Origin: CALCMJ01 sp964475415
Lineage (GTDB): Bacteria > Bacteroidota > Bacteroidia > Chitinophagales > Saprospiraceae
Assembly (NCBI GenBank): GCA_964475415.1
Contig: CAYYWZ010000004.1
Coordinates: 1 to 64,000 of the forward strand
Length of the DNA: 64,000 nucleotides
Direction of reading: 5' to 3'
A program made the position numbers and the translations under genes. Positions within the stretch are counted from its first letter, which is position 1; each line of letters begins with the position of its first letter. The notes below the pieces were generated by a model. It had not been told where the DNA came from and ran no database searches. It was given only the letters and a program-made list of their open reading frames with translations. Of the stretch, positions 1-7,888 are shown piece by piece.

Positions 1-8
1 GAACTCAT

Positions 9-64
9 TGTTACGAAATTTTAAATGTTTACCAATAATTCGATGGTAAAATTCTCTCGTAACA
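9..64. repeat. Imperfect inverted repeat downstream of the element gene
   Basis: TGTTACGA (9-16) pairs perfectly with TCGTAACA (57-64), and AATTTTA (17-23) pairs with TAAAATT (47-53) across a 3-nt bulge. It lies downstream of the leftward gene ending at 130, so it may be a terminator of the integrase operon or a structural part of the mobile element. The stretch from 92 to 119 also holds three direct CTTACT hexamers (92, 105, 114) and one inverted copy, AGTAAG (76-81). No coding potential is seen in 1-129. Confidence 0.4.
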
Positions 65-129
65 GGCTGTAAATGAGTAAGTCAGTACCAGCTTACTATG
101 TCAACTTACTGAACTTACTATATTCTTTT

Positions 130-1200
130 TTACAGTTGTTTGATTATGTTGTTGATGGTGTCGATTAGTGGGTTTGAAAACTCATTTACTTTCTTTTCAA
201 GATTCGCTTTAGTGAATGGTTTCCCGTTTAATGTGTAGAATAAATTTGTATCAGCTATCGCCTTTGCTCCAAGATTTGTGAATTGCGGTTTCAGCTTTCT
301 CCAAATGTGATTAAATAGATTGGACTGACAGGTTATATGAATTTGTGGATCTCCTAAAGAAAGGTTTTTACTTGTGAGTATTGAGTAGAGTTGATTAACC
401 GTTGTCTTGTCTACGTTAAGTAATTCTATTTCTTTTTGTAAAGCATGAAGAACCGATTCTAAGTTTGTATGATTTCCCTTGAATCCAAATGAAACTTTAT
501 CGGATTTTGGAATATCGTAGTTGTCTGTATTTAGTAATTGACTTTTTACCGTTGTGAATAAGGGAGTAGGCTTGTCAATGTCACCTAATGGTATTTCTAT
601 TCCAAGTAATTCGCTATAGATCTCCTCTTTAGATGAGGCAATAGAGATTAAGTCTGTTGGAAATAGTAGTTCTATTTCTTTTAGTAGTCTGATGAGGTTT
701 TGTATGAGTTGCTGAATCACATATTTTGACAAGTCATCTTGTGGAAATGTCTGATAGTCTGTGCCTATTTTGAGAAGTAGGTCTTTTATTGATTTGACTA
801 CCTCTTGGATAATCCCTCTTTTTGATATTTCAGATATTTCTCTGGTGTAGGTATTGTAAACTCTGTTTGTAATTCTTGTTGTTTCATTGCTAAGAAGGAA
901 GTGGTAGAATCTCTGTGTTGAGCTTAATGGAGCTGCAAGCTCGGTTGTGACTAATGGAGCATTTATTGTGTAATGCCTATCTGATTGTTTGACCGTTTGG
1001 TATACGTCCCAGCCATCATCACCATATAGTTCAATCTTGTCAGGGTGAATATTCTTTAATGCTGAGAAATAGTCGTCAGGATGCTCAGGAGTCATTAGTG
1101 ATGGAGTAAGACGTTGACGATAGTATTTATTGTCAGTATCATTACAGTGCCATGGCTTCAGTGATCCGTATAGTATATTGTTATAAATGATTAATTCCAT
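130..1200 (-). CDS. Hypothetical protein coupled to the integrase (356 aa)
   Basis: A 356-residue soluble protein with no signal peptide or membrane segment. I do not recognise the family with confidence. Visible features are leucine/isoleucine-rich helices in the middle (about residues 130-185) and a C-terminal third with two similar helix-rich stretches (around 235-290 and 290-345). Its ATG overlaps the integrase stop codon by one base (TAATG on the minus strand), so the two are probably translationally coupled and part of one xis-int-orf operon. That position suggests a role in the element's recombination or its control. A distant RteC-like (CTnDOT excision regulator) role is possible but unsupported by any clear motif. 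Confidence 0.75.
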   Translation of the reverse strand: MELIIYNNILYGSLKPWHCNDTDNKYYRQRLTPSLMTPEHPDDYFSALKNIHPDKIELYGDDGWDVYQTVKQSDRHYTINAPLVTTELAAPLSSTQRFYHFLLSNETTRITNRVYNTYTREISEISKRGIIQEVVKSIKDLLLKIGTDYQTFPQDDLSKYVIQQLIQNLIRLLKEIELLFPTDLISIASSKEEIYSELLGIEIPLGDIDKPTPLFTTVKSQLLNTDNYDIPKSDKVSFGFKGNHTNLESVLHALQKEIELLNVDKTTVNQLYSILTSKNLSLGDPQIHITCQSNLFNHIWRKLKPQFTNLGAKAIADTNLFYTLNGKPFTKANLEKKVNEFSNPLIDTINNIIKQL

Positions 1201-2306
1201 TATAGTCCTATTTTGATTTTCGTTGCAGCTTCTACTTTTTTCTCATTGATCACCTTCGCATAGATCTCTGTAGTCTTTAGATTCTTATGTCCGAGTAACT
1301 TGCTCACTGTATAGATGTCAGTGCCTAAAGACAACTGTAGCGTAGCGTAAGTATGTCTGGCACAGTGAAACGTAATCTTCTTAGTTATTCCTGCTTCAGT
1401 CATCCAATCTTTGATATGGGTCTTATTCCAATTGCCATATTTCAGTCCTGTAAATATTTTCTTGTCCGGTTCTCCTTGCTCCTCTAATAGTTCTCTTGCT
1501 TCATCTGATATTGGTAAGGTCTCAGCTCCATTGGTTTTCTTCTGACGGAATCTTATAAAGTGTCCTAAGTTCTCCGAATGTTGAATCTCTGACCATTTTA
1601 GTTTTTCTATATCCGACCACCTCAAGCCTGTAAGACATGAGAAGAGGAACATCCGTTTCAAAGTTGCATTGGTACAATGAGCTTTTGACACTGCTATCAA
1701 TTCCTCTAAAGTCAAAAACTCTCTTTCAACTTCATCTTGTGGGAATGCCTCTACTTGCTCAGATGGGTTGTGAGACATTAAGCCGTCTTTGACTGCTTGC
1801 TTCAAAGCTGCTCGCAGCTTATTGAAGTATGAGTACTTAGTATTAAGAGATAGTAGTTTGTCGCCTCTGTACTTGGCTTCTGTATCGAGATAGTCTTTGA
1901 AGCCTTGTACCCACTTCTTATTTAGTCGCTCAAAGGTGACACCCTTAGGAGCATACTCCGATAGGAGTTTGCGGACGGCATTCCAATTACCGTAGTTGCC
2001 TAAGCTGGTTTTTCTGTTTTCTGTCAATACATCAAAGTATTCTAAGAAGCTGCCTTTTACTTTTTCCTTGTCTCGGAAGCCATAGATATTGTTCTGAGCT
2101 TCCAGATGTCTCTTGGCTCTGATGTTTTCCGCTAAGGCTAATATCTTTTTGTTCTCATCCTTTTGAGCTTTGGTGAGAGATCCTTTCTCTGGCTCTGGAG
2201 TCAGATAGAGTTTTAGATATTCATATTCTCTTTTTCCCTTGTCATAGTAATCAAGGTAGAGGCTAATCTTATTGCCTTTCTTTCTCTTCCGTAATGTTAC
2301 TTTCAT
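1200..2306 (-). CDS. Tyrosine recombinase / phage-type integrase (368 aa)
   Basis: Site-specific tyrosine recombinase of the Bacteroidota mobile-element type. It has an N-terminal arm-binding region (residues 1-75), a SAM-like core-binding domain (about 85-190) and a C-terminal catalytic domain (about 195-365). Catalytic residues are visible: Arg in CLTGLRWSDIEKL, the HxxR box as HCARHTYA, the second His in LLGHKNLKTTE and the nucleophilic Tyr four residues on in IYAKV. Length is normal for the family, so it looks intact. It follows the excisionase-like gene by 6 bp and precedes the unknown gene with a 1-nt overlap. It is expected to integrate and excise the element whose end lies at the mnmE 3' terminus. 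The rest of the element is presumably left of this window. Confidence 0.95.
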   Translation of the reverse strand: MKVTLRKRKKGNKISLYLDYYDKGKREYEYLKLYLTPEPEKGSLTKAQKDENKKILALAENIRAKRHLEAQNNIYGFRDKEKVKGSFLEYFDVLTENRKTSLGNYGNWNAVRKLLSEYAPKGVTFERLNKKWVQGFKDYLDTEAKYRGDKLLSLNTKYSYFNKLRAALKQAVKDGLMSHNPSEQVEAFPQDEVEREFLTLEELIAVSKAHCTNATLKRMFLFSCLTGLRWSDIEKLKWSEIQHSENLGHFIRFRQKKTNGAETLPISDEARELLEEQGEPDKKIFTGLKYGNWNKTHIKDWMTEAGITKKITFHCARHTYATLQLSLGTDIYTVSKLLGHKNLKTTEIYAKVINEKKVEAATKIKIGL

Positions 2307-2312
2307 TTTCCA

Positions 2313-2684
2313 TCAGTTAAATAAGTTGTCGATTTCAGATCTTGCTATAATCGTTCTCCTTCCGAGTTTGGCAGATTTGAGCTGATCACGTTGTATCATT
2401 CTCTGTATAGTCCATCTACTTGCACCCAAAAGTTTAGCGGCTTCTTGCACAGACAAGAACTGCTTTGTCAGTATGTCTGGAGTCTGTACAGTTTGCGGAC
2501 TTTGCAATCCTTGCACCTGCTGCTTAGTCTCTTCGATTGATGCTTTGACCTTCTCGTCACGCTTCCTTTTCTTATAGGCTCTTTTAGCACAAGTATCTCC
2601 ACAATACTTAGTCACTGTGGTTCGAGCCACAAAAGAATTGCCACAATGTTGACAGACTTTAGGTATTTGAAGATTACTACTCAT
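2313..2684 (-). CDS. Zinc-finger/HTH excisionase-like protein (123 aa)
   Basis: Small DNA-binding protein with two parts. Residues 10-35 form a zinc-ribbon-like motif, CxxC followed by CxxxC (CQHCG and CGDTCAKR), then a very basic stretch. Residues 75-122 form a MerR/excisionase-type winged helix (helix_turn_helix 17 family) with the typical LSVQEAAKLLGASRWTIQRM pattern. Such proteins act as recombination directionality factors or as regulators of integrase expression. It is first in the leftward xis-int-orf operon and next to the putative attachment-site arms at 2696-2804. The C-terminal HTH assignment is firm. The Xis role is inferred from context. Confidence 0.88.
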   Translation of the reverse strand: MSSNLQIPKVCQHCGNSFVARTTVTKYCGDTCAKRAYKKRKRDEKVKASIEETKQQVQGLQSPQTVQTPDILTKQFLSVQEAAKLLGASRWTIQRMIQRDQLKSAKLGRRTIIARSEIDNLFN

Positions 2685-2695
2685 TTGTTGCTTGT

Positions 2696-2731
2696 TGGTG
2701 CAGTTTGTAGCCTTATGGTGCTGTATGGTGC
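2696..2731. repeat. Three phased TGGTGC direct repeats
   Basis: TGGTGC occurs at 2696, 2716 and 2726, spaced 20 and 10 bp, so all three face the same side of the helix. They sit immediately upstream of the excisionase-like gene, between it and the mnmE 3' end. Candidate arm-type Int or Xis binding sites. Confidence 0.5.
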
Positions 2732-2765
2732 ATCATTTCGCCAATAGAATTGAAAACTTAATGTG

Positions 2766-2804
2766 GGCAACAAATCTGTTGGTTAGGCAACAACTGGGCA
2801 ACAA
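2766..2804. repeat. Three phased GGCAACAA direct repeats
   Basis: GGCAACAA occurs at 2766, 2786 and 2797 (spacing 20 and 11 bp), the same 2-turn/1-turn layout as the TGGTGC set 70 bp to the left. An inverted partial copy, TTTGTTGC, lies at 2684-2691, overlapping the start codon of the excisionase-like gene. Candidate second set of recombinase or excisionase arm sites. Confidence 0.5.
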
Positions 2805-2870
2805 ATAAGAGAAGAAATAGAGGCTACAAGTCTAATAAAAACAGGCACTTAGCAAACATAGGAAAGTAAA

Positions 2871-2888
2871 TTACTTCCCAATACAGAA
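2871..2888. other. Putative attachment site at the mnmE 3' end
   Basis: The last 18 bp of mnmE on its coding strand read TTCTGTATTGGGAAGTAA. As I recall the literature, SGI1-type islands integrate in exactly these last 18 bp of trmE/mnmE (TTCTGTATTGGTAAGTAA in one flank), one mismatch from this sequence. The recombinase module begins less than 200 bp away. An adjacent inverted pair, GGAAAGTAA (2861-2869) and TTACTTCCC (2871-2879), adds near-symmetry at the junction. The second copy expected at the other end of the element was not found in 1-2870. Confidence 0.5.
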
Positions 2889-4277
2889 CCGACTAAAGAT
2901 ACTCTCTAGTAAGTCGTCCGTGTGGATTTCTCCAGTAATTGTTCCAAGATGATTAAGCGACTGTCGAATATCCATTGCAATAAAGTCTCCGGTTATGCCT
3001 CCTTGTAATCCTGTTAGTACAGCTTGTAGTGCTTCGTTAGATTTGTTTAGGGCATCGTAATGGCGAGAGTTGGTAACGATGGTCTGATCCATTTGTTGAG
3101 GATTTTTCATCACCGTACTCACTAGTACATCTTTGAGTGCTTCTATGTTCATTTTATTGAGGGCAGAAGCGGAGATGAGATTTTCTTTACGGATAAGATT
3201 TTCTTTGTAATAAGTCTCTGGTTTACTATATGGATTTAGATCCATTTTGTTGGCCACAAATATCTGGTTGCTTCCAGCAGTCAGTGCCTTGCTTCCTTGT
3301 AGGAATTTTTCTACGTCACTCCACAGATCTTCTGGCTTACTTTCTGTAACATCGAAAACATAGATGACAACTGTTGACTGTGCAATTTTTTCTATGGTCT
3401 TATCCACACCCATTTTTTCTATCCTATCTTGGGCTTTTCTGATGCCTGCAGTATCGATGAGTCTGAACTGTACGCCTTGGATATTCAGACCTTCTTCTAT
3501 AGTATCTCTAGTGGTGCCAGCAATATCACTTACGATAGCTCGCTCTTCATTTAGAAGAGCATTAAGTAGTGTCGATTTTCCTGCATTGGGTCTTCCAGCA
3601 ATAACAGTGGCAACACCATTTTTCAATACATTGCCTAAGTGGAAAGAATCAATTAGTTTTCTGATAACACCTTGAATTTTTTGAACCAAATTTTCTAGCT
3701 TTCCTCTATCAGCAAACTGAACATCTTCTTCCCCAAAATCTAACTCTAGTTCTATCAGCGCGGCAAAGTCTATCAACTCCTGTCGCAACTCTTTTATCTG
3801 ATCTGAAAAGCCACCACGCATTTGCTTCATTGCTAGTTCGTGACTAGTGGAGGAGTCAGATGCTATAAGGTCAGCAACAGCTTCAGCTTGGCTAAGGTCT
3901 AATTGGCCATTGAGAAAAGCACGTAGAGTAAATTCACCTGGTTCAGCATGTCTTGCTCCCGAACGAATCATAATTTGTATAATCTGTTCTATAATATAAG
4001 AGGAGCCATGACAGGAAATTTCTACAACATTTTCTTTAGTATAAGATCTTGGGGCAAGAAAAACGGAGGCTAAACATTCATCGATTATCTTACCATTCTC
4101 ATTTTTTATTTTTCCATAATGTATTGTATTCCTATCTACCTTAGTAAGATTTTTGCCGTGGAATACGGAATCGCAAATAGTTATAGCATCCTTGCCGGAC
4201 AATCTAATTATACCTACAGCACCTAGTCCCGGTGGGGTAGAAAGTGCTACTATAGTATCTGAAATATTATGATTCAT
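2871..4277 (-). CDS. mnmE: tRNA uridine-5-carboxymethylaminomethyl(34) synthesis GTPase MnmE (468 aa)
   Basis: MnmE, with MnmG, makes the cmnm5/mnm5 modification at U34 of tRNAs in the cytoplasm. The order is N-terminal THF-binding domain (residues 1-120), helical domain, G domain inserted around 215-370 and C-terminal helices. G1 GRPNAGKST, G3 DTAG and G4 NKMD are visible, and the invariant C-terminal zinc/GTPase-linked FCIGK ends the protein. Length is close to the usual 450-470 residues. The ATG at 4277 gives the canonical MnmE N-terminus (TIVALSTPPGLGAVGIIRLSG). Transcribed leftward toward the mobile element, it keeps its own stop codon, as expected if insertion recreated the 3' end. Confidence 0.97.
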   Translation of the reverse strand: MNHNISDTIVALSTPPGLGAVGIIRLSGKDAITICDSVFHGKNLTKVDRNTIHYGKIKNENGKIIDECLASVFLAPRSYTKENVVEISCHGSSYIIEQIIQIMIRSGARHAEPGEFTLRAFLNGQLDLSQAEAVADLIASDSSTSHELAMKQMRGGFSDQIKELRQELIDFAALIELELDFGEEDVQFADRGKLENLVQKIQGVIRKLIDSFHLGNVLKNGVATVIAGRPNAGKSTLLNALLNEERAIVSDIAGTTRDTIEEGLNIQGVQFRLIDTAGIRKAQDRIEKMGVDKTIEKIAQSTVVIYVFDVTESKPEDLWSDVEKFLQGSKALTAGSNQIFVANKMDLNPYSKPETYYKENLIRKENLISASALNKMNIEALKDVLVSTVMKNPQQMDQTIVTNSRHYDALNKSNEALQAVLTGLQGGITGDFIAMDIRQSLNHLGTITGEIHTDDLLESIFSRFCIGK

Positions 4278-4281
4278 GCAG

Positions 4282-4289
4282 CAAAGATA
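4282..4289 (-). promoter_or_regulatory. Bacteroidota -7 element next to the mnmE start
   Basis: On the minus strand TATCTTTG, an exact match to the Bacteroidota -7 consensus TAnnTTTG, ends 4 nt before the mnmE ATG. No clear -33 TTG is seen at the usual spacing. If used, the transcript would be essentially leaderless. Confidence 0.4.
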
Positions 4290-4421
4290 AATATTCTACT
4301 CCTAGGATATAATCATAAACATTATTATATCACCTAGTTTGTAAATAAATGAAAAATCCTTTCTACTTTCTTTAAACGCTTGCAATATTTTATATTGTAC
4401 TAACAATAAATATCTGTAACT

Positions 4422-5345
4422 ATGCCTAAAATGTTTATATCCCGTAAAAAAATAGTCAATGCTCCTATCAGTAAAGTATATGATTCTTTATCAAATATGG
4501 GACAATGGAAAGAATGGTCTCCTTGGTTGATAATGGAGCCTGATGTGCACGTAGAAGTACATGCAGATCTTAAACAATATGCTTGGGAAGGACAAAGAGT
4601 AGGTAGTGGCTATATGGTAATTGTAAACCAAGAACAGGAAAAGAGAATTGATTATAATCTTAATTTCTTGAAACCTTGGAAATCCCATGCGGCTGTAACT
4701 ATGCATTTAGAACCTAAGGATGAGCAAACAGAAATTATCTGGGAAATGAACAGTAGTCTTCCTTTCTTTATGTTTTGGATGAAGGGCATGATGGAAGCAT
4801 ATGTAGGTTCTGATTATGATAGAGGCTTACTTATGTTTAAAGATTATATAGAAGACGGTAAGGTTCATTCTAAACTTAATTTTATCGGAGAACAAATCTT
4901 TCCAGAAACAGATTATATAGCCATAAAGAGAGATACAACAATGGATAAGATGCCTGAGCTAATGAAACAAGATTTTGTAAAGTTAATGGATTTTACAGAA
5001 GATAAGAATCAGTTCAGACCTCAGGATTCTATGAGTATGTATAATAAGTGGAACCTACCTAAGAATACATGTAGCTTTACTTGCGCTATTCCTTACAATG
5101 GTACTATAGATGATCTACCTACTGATTTTTCTATAGGTACTATACCTAAAATAAAAACCTACACTATAGAACATACAGGACCCTATACGCACCTAGGGAA
5201 TGCTTGGTCTACATTATACGCCATGCATAGAAATAAAGAATTCAAAACCATAAAGAATGTATTCCCCTTTGAGACCTATGGTAATAGTCCTGTGGATACG
5301 GACCCCAAAGATCTTATTACGACTTTGCATTTCCCTATGAAGTAG
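4422..5345 (+). CDS. SRPBCC domain plus GyrI-like effector-binding domain protein (307 aa)
   Basis: Cytosolic protein with two small-molecule-binding folds in tandem. Residues 1-145 form an SRPBCC/polyketide-cyclase-like domain (N-terminal VNAPISKVYDSLSNMGQWKEWSPW). Residues 155-307 form a GyrI-like (AraC effector-binding) domain ending in the family-typical LITTLHFPMK. Such fusions are common in Bacteroidota and have no established reaction. Binding of a hydrophobic or amphipathic ligand is inferred. The gene stands alone, divergent from mnmE, with a terminator-like hairpin about 100 bp after its stop. No catalytic residues can be named. Confidence 0.85.
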   Translation: MPKMFISRKKIVNAPISKVYDSLSNMGQWKEWSPWLIMEPDVHVEVHADLKQYAWEGQRVGSGYMVIVNQEQEKRIDYNLNFLKPWKSHAAVTMHLEPKDEQTEIIWEMNSSLPFFMFWMKGMMEAYVGSDYDRGLLMFKDYIEDGKVHSKLNFIGEQIFPETDYIAIKRDTTMDKMPELMKQDFVKLMDFTEDKNQFRPQDSMSMYNKWNLPKNTCSFTCAIPYNGTIDDLPTDFSIGTIPKIKTYTIEHTGPYTHLGNAWSTLYAMHRNKEFKTIKNVFPFETYGNSPVDTDPKDLITTLHFPMK

Positions 5346-5448
5346 ATTTTACACAGAGGAACTTAATTTGAGATTGTTGGTAGTTATATTTATACTGCTT
5401 GTCGAGTTTCCTATTAAGTAAGCAATATTATAATTAGTTTGAAAGTAT

Positions 5449-5485
5449 AAGACTAACAACCGTATAGTCTTTTAATTCTTTTTCT
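5449..5485 (+). terminator. Terminator-like hairpin after the SRPBCC-GyrI gene
   Basis: AAGACTA (5449-5455) pairs perfectly with TAGTCTT (5465-5471) over a 9-nt loop, followed by the T-rich TTAATTCTTTTTCTTG. It lies between the SRPBCC gene and the DUF4407 gene in the rightward direction. Confidence 0.55.
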
Positions 5486-5503
5486 TGAACTAATCTATAA
5501 TAT

Positions 5504-6649
5504 ATGTCAGCTATCAAAAACTTTTTTCATTTCTGTTCTGGAGTACATCCTGCCATACTTAAGCGAACCCCTACAGATGCTAATAAATATGCAGGAATCG
5601 GAGCGACCATATTCTTTACAGGAATATTTGCAACTATAGCTGCTGCCTTTGCAGTGTATACGGTTTTTCATTCTTATGTAGTAGCTATAATTTCTGGTAT
5701 AGTATGGGGCCTGATGATATTTAATTTAGATCGATATATCGTCATGAGTATGAAAAAGAAAGATAGTTTCTTCAAGGAATTTTTTATAGCCACACCTAGG
5801 ATATTTCTAGCATTGCTGATTGCTTTTGTTATTTCTAAGCCGCTAGAGCTTAAGCTTTTTGAAAGTGAGATTAAGGCTGAACTGATCAGTATGGAGCAAG
5901 AAGTTTTCAAGGTTCAAGAAGATAAGCTGAAGACTCGTTTTATGCCTGCAATAGATAGTTTAGAAAATGATGTCTTAGCACTGAATGCTCAGGTGCAGGA
6001 AAAACGAGTACATAGAGATGCCATGAATCTCTTAGCTATACAAGAAGCTGACGGTACGGGTGGATCCATGAATCGTAACTTAGGGCCTATCTATAAAGCT
6101 AAGAAAGCAGATGCTGATCAGGCGCAGCAAGAACTAGAAAATACAATAACAAAAATTGCTCCTATCATAGCTGACAAGCAAGATAAGATAGCTAATCTAG
6201 AATCTAATATGCAAGATCAGCTAGTGAGTCTGAATCAATCTGCTCTTGATGGATTTGCGGCTCAGTTAGATGCACTAGGAAGATTAGCTAGTAAGAGTAA
6301 GACAATATGGTTCGCAAGTATTTTTATAACCTTGTTGTTTATTGCGATCGAGACAGCTCCGATTTTTACCAAACTTATCTCTAGTCGTAGTCCTTATGAT
6401 TATAAGTTAGATGAACACGAGTATCTATTTAAGGCACATCATATGACTGTCAATACTAGACTTAAGCATGAAGTAGATTATGATCTTATCTTTGACAAAG
6501 AGGTGAAAAAATATAAAAATCAACTAGCGATATCAGCAGAAAAAGAAATCCTCAAGGCAGTTATTGAGCAAGAGGTGCAGAAAGTTAAAGAACAACCTCT
6601 GACTTGGAATACTTATCTTAAGTCTAGGAATATATTCGGTTCTTACTAA
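5504..6649 (+). CDS. DUF4407 membrane protein (381 aa)
   Basis: Inner-membrane protein of the DUF4407 family, function unknown. Four transmembrane segments are visible: about residues 29-50, 55-75, 90-112 and 268-290. Between the third and fourth is a long, mostly helical, highly charged stretch (about 115-265) with coiled-coil character, including LENDVLALNAQVQEKRVHRD. The FNLDRYIV motif after the second membrane segment is typical of the family. A cytosolic helical tail (290-381) follows. The gene is flanked on both sides by strong terminator-like hairpins, so it is probably a single-gene unit. The coiled coil may form a periplasmic or cytosolic stalk, but topology is inferred. Confidence 0.85.
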   Translation: MSAIKNFFHFCSGVHPAILKRTPTDANKYAGIGATIFFTGIFATIAAAFAVYTVFHSYVVAIISGIVWGLMIFNLDRYIVMSMKKKDSFFKEFFIATPRIFLALLIAFVISKPLELKLFESEIKAELISMEQEVFKVQEDKLKTRFMPAIDSLENDVLALNAQVQEKRVHRDAMNLLAIQEADGTGGSMNRNLGPIYKAKKADADQAQQELENTITKIAPIIADKQDKIANLESNMQDQLVSLNQSALDGFAAQLDALGRLASKSKTIWFASIFITLLFIAIETAPIFTKLISSRSPYDYKLDEHEYLFKAHHMTVNTRLKHEVDYDLIFDKEVKKYKNQLAISAEKEILKAVIEQEVQKVKEQPLTWNTYLKSRNIFGSY

Positions 6650-6678
6650 CAAATAAAATAAGAGTGTTTTAAATTGTA

Positions 6679-6713
6679 AAGCTTGTTATCTTTGATGGCA
6701 AGCTTCTTTTTTT
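6679..6713 (+). terminator. Rho-independent terminator after the DUF4407 gene
   Basis: A 12-bp stem, AAGCTTGTTATC (6679-6690) with GATGGCAAGCTT (6694-6705), including two G-T pairs, closes a TTT loop and is followed by C and seven T (6707-6713). Textbook intrinsic terminator. Confidence 0.85.
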
Positions 6714-6827
6714 ACATAATAGATTTATATTAAGCAGCTTACTTATTTTATAAGTTATCTACGACTTCAAGAAATAAAATAGTAATATACTTTTAACTAT
6801 TAGATATTTCTACACTATCTTAATATT

Positions 6828-7790
6828 ATGAATATCCCTTTTATTTCTAGTGATTTTGTAAATCTTCATACCGATTATTCCGAGCTGATAGCCGAAATTA
6901 GACTTTATTTTTCTTCTGTAAAAGTTGATGTTCCATTAAGAACCCATCATAATTTTGCTACAGATAATCCTACATTGACAAATACCTTATTATTGATGCC
7001 GGCATGGGAAAAAGGTGGATCAGCAGGTGTAAAGATAGTTACTGTTCACCCAGAAAACAATACGAAGTCTATTCCTACTATACAAGGTGTTTACCTATTT
7101 TTGGATGCTGATACCGGCTTGGTGAAAGCGCTGATAGATGCGAAGAGTCTGACCAATAAACGTACGGCAGCAAGCTCTGCTTTAGCCTCTAGTTATCTCT
7201 CAAAGAAGAATGCATCCAGTTTGTTGATGATAGGTACAGGAGCACTTGCTCCAGAATTGATTCAAGCCCATTGCAGTGTCCGACCCATCAGCAAGGTCTA
7301 TGTATATGGTAGGAATGTGCATAAAGCCCATGCCTTAGTTGACAACTACAAATCAAGCTCTTTTTCTATGGAAGTTGTGGAAGATTTATATGCTATGATG
7401 CCTGAGGTTGATATTATATCTTGTGCGACACTCTCTAAGGCACCGCTGGTAAAGGGGGCTTATGTTACTCCAGGGACACATGTCGATCTTGTAGGTGCGT
7501 ACAAACCTGATATGAGAGAATCTGATAGTGAACTTATTGTTAATGCTGAACTTTATCTTGATACAATGGAGGCGGGGATGATAGAAAGTGGAGATATTGC
7601 TATTCCCCTAGATGCAGGTCTTATAACTAAGGATGATATTAGGGGAGATCTTTTTAGTTTATGTCAAATAAATGCAACTGTGAGGAAAGATGATCAACAG
7701 ATAACGTTATTTAAATCAGTAGGACATGCTATAGAAGATCTTGCTGCAGCAAATTATTATTATGAAATCCATAAGAAGCAGCTGGGCTAA
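6828..7790 (+). CDS. Ornithine cyclodeaminase / mu-crystallin family protein (320 aa)
   Basis: Cytosolic NAD(P)-dependent enzyme of the ornithine cyclodeaminase/mu-crystallin family, which includes ornithine cyclodeaminase, alanine dehydrogenase and delta-1-pyrroline-2-carboxylate reductase. The Rossmann motif is GTGALAPELI (about residues 136-145), preceded by TNKRTAASSALASSYL, which is typical of the family. GTHVDLVGAYKPDMRE near residue 222 and the closing SVGHAIEDLAAANYYYE are also family signatures. Length is normal. The exact substrate cannot be told from the sequence, and a pyrroline-2-carboxylate reductase role is as likely as true ornithine cyclodeaminase. It is a single gene with 98 bp to the next one. 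Confidence 0.9.
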   Translation: MNIPFISSDFVNLHTDYSELIAEIRLYFSSVKVDVPLRTHHNFATDNPTLTNTLLLMPAWEKGGSAGVKIVTVHPENNTKSIPTIQGVYLFLDADTGLVKALIDAKSLTNKRTAASSALASSYLSKKNASSLLMIGTGALAPELIQAHCSVRPISKVYVYGRNVHKAHALVDNYKSSSFSMEVVEDLYAMMPEVDIISCATLSKAPLVKGAYVTPGTHVDLVGAYKPDMRESDSELIVNAELYLDTMEAGMIESGDIAIPLDAGLITKDDIRGDLFSLCQINATVRKDDQQITLFKSVGHAIEDLAAANYYYEIHKKQLG

Positions 7791-7888
7791 TATTTTATAC
7801 ATAGTGTTCCTCTTATGTCAATGTAGAAATAAATTCTTGTAAATGAGTTCGGTGATATTTTGTAATATTACTGTAAATAGAAGTTAAT

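Noticed and set aside
40..52. TCGATGGTAAAAT shared with the region near 46000
   Set aside because: A 13-base match in a 64-kb AT-rich window is expected by chance, and the contexts differ.
6684..6698. TATCTTTG-like -7 element after the DUF4407 gene
   Set aside because: It is part of the stem-loop of a strong terminator and has no gene at the right distance.
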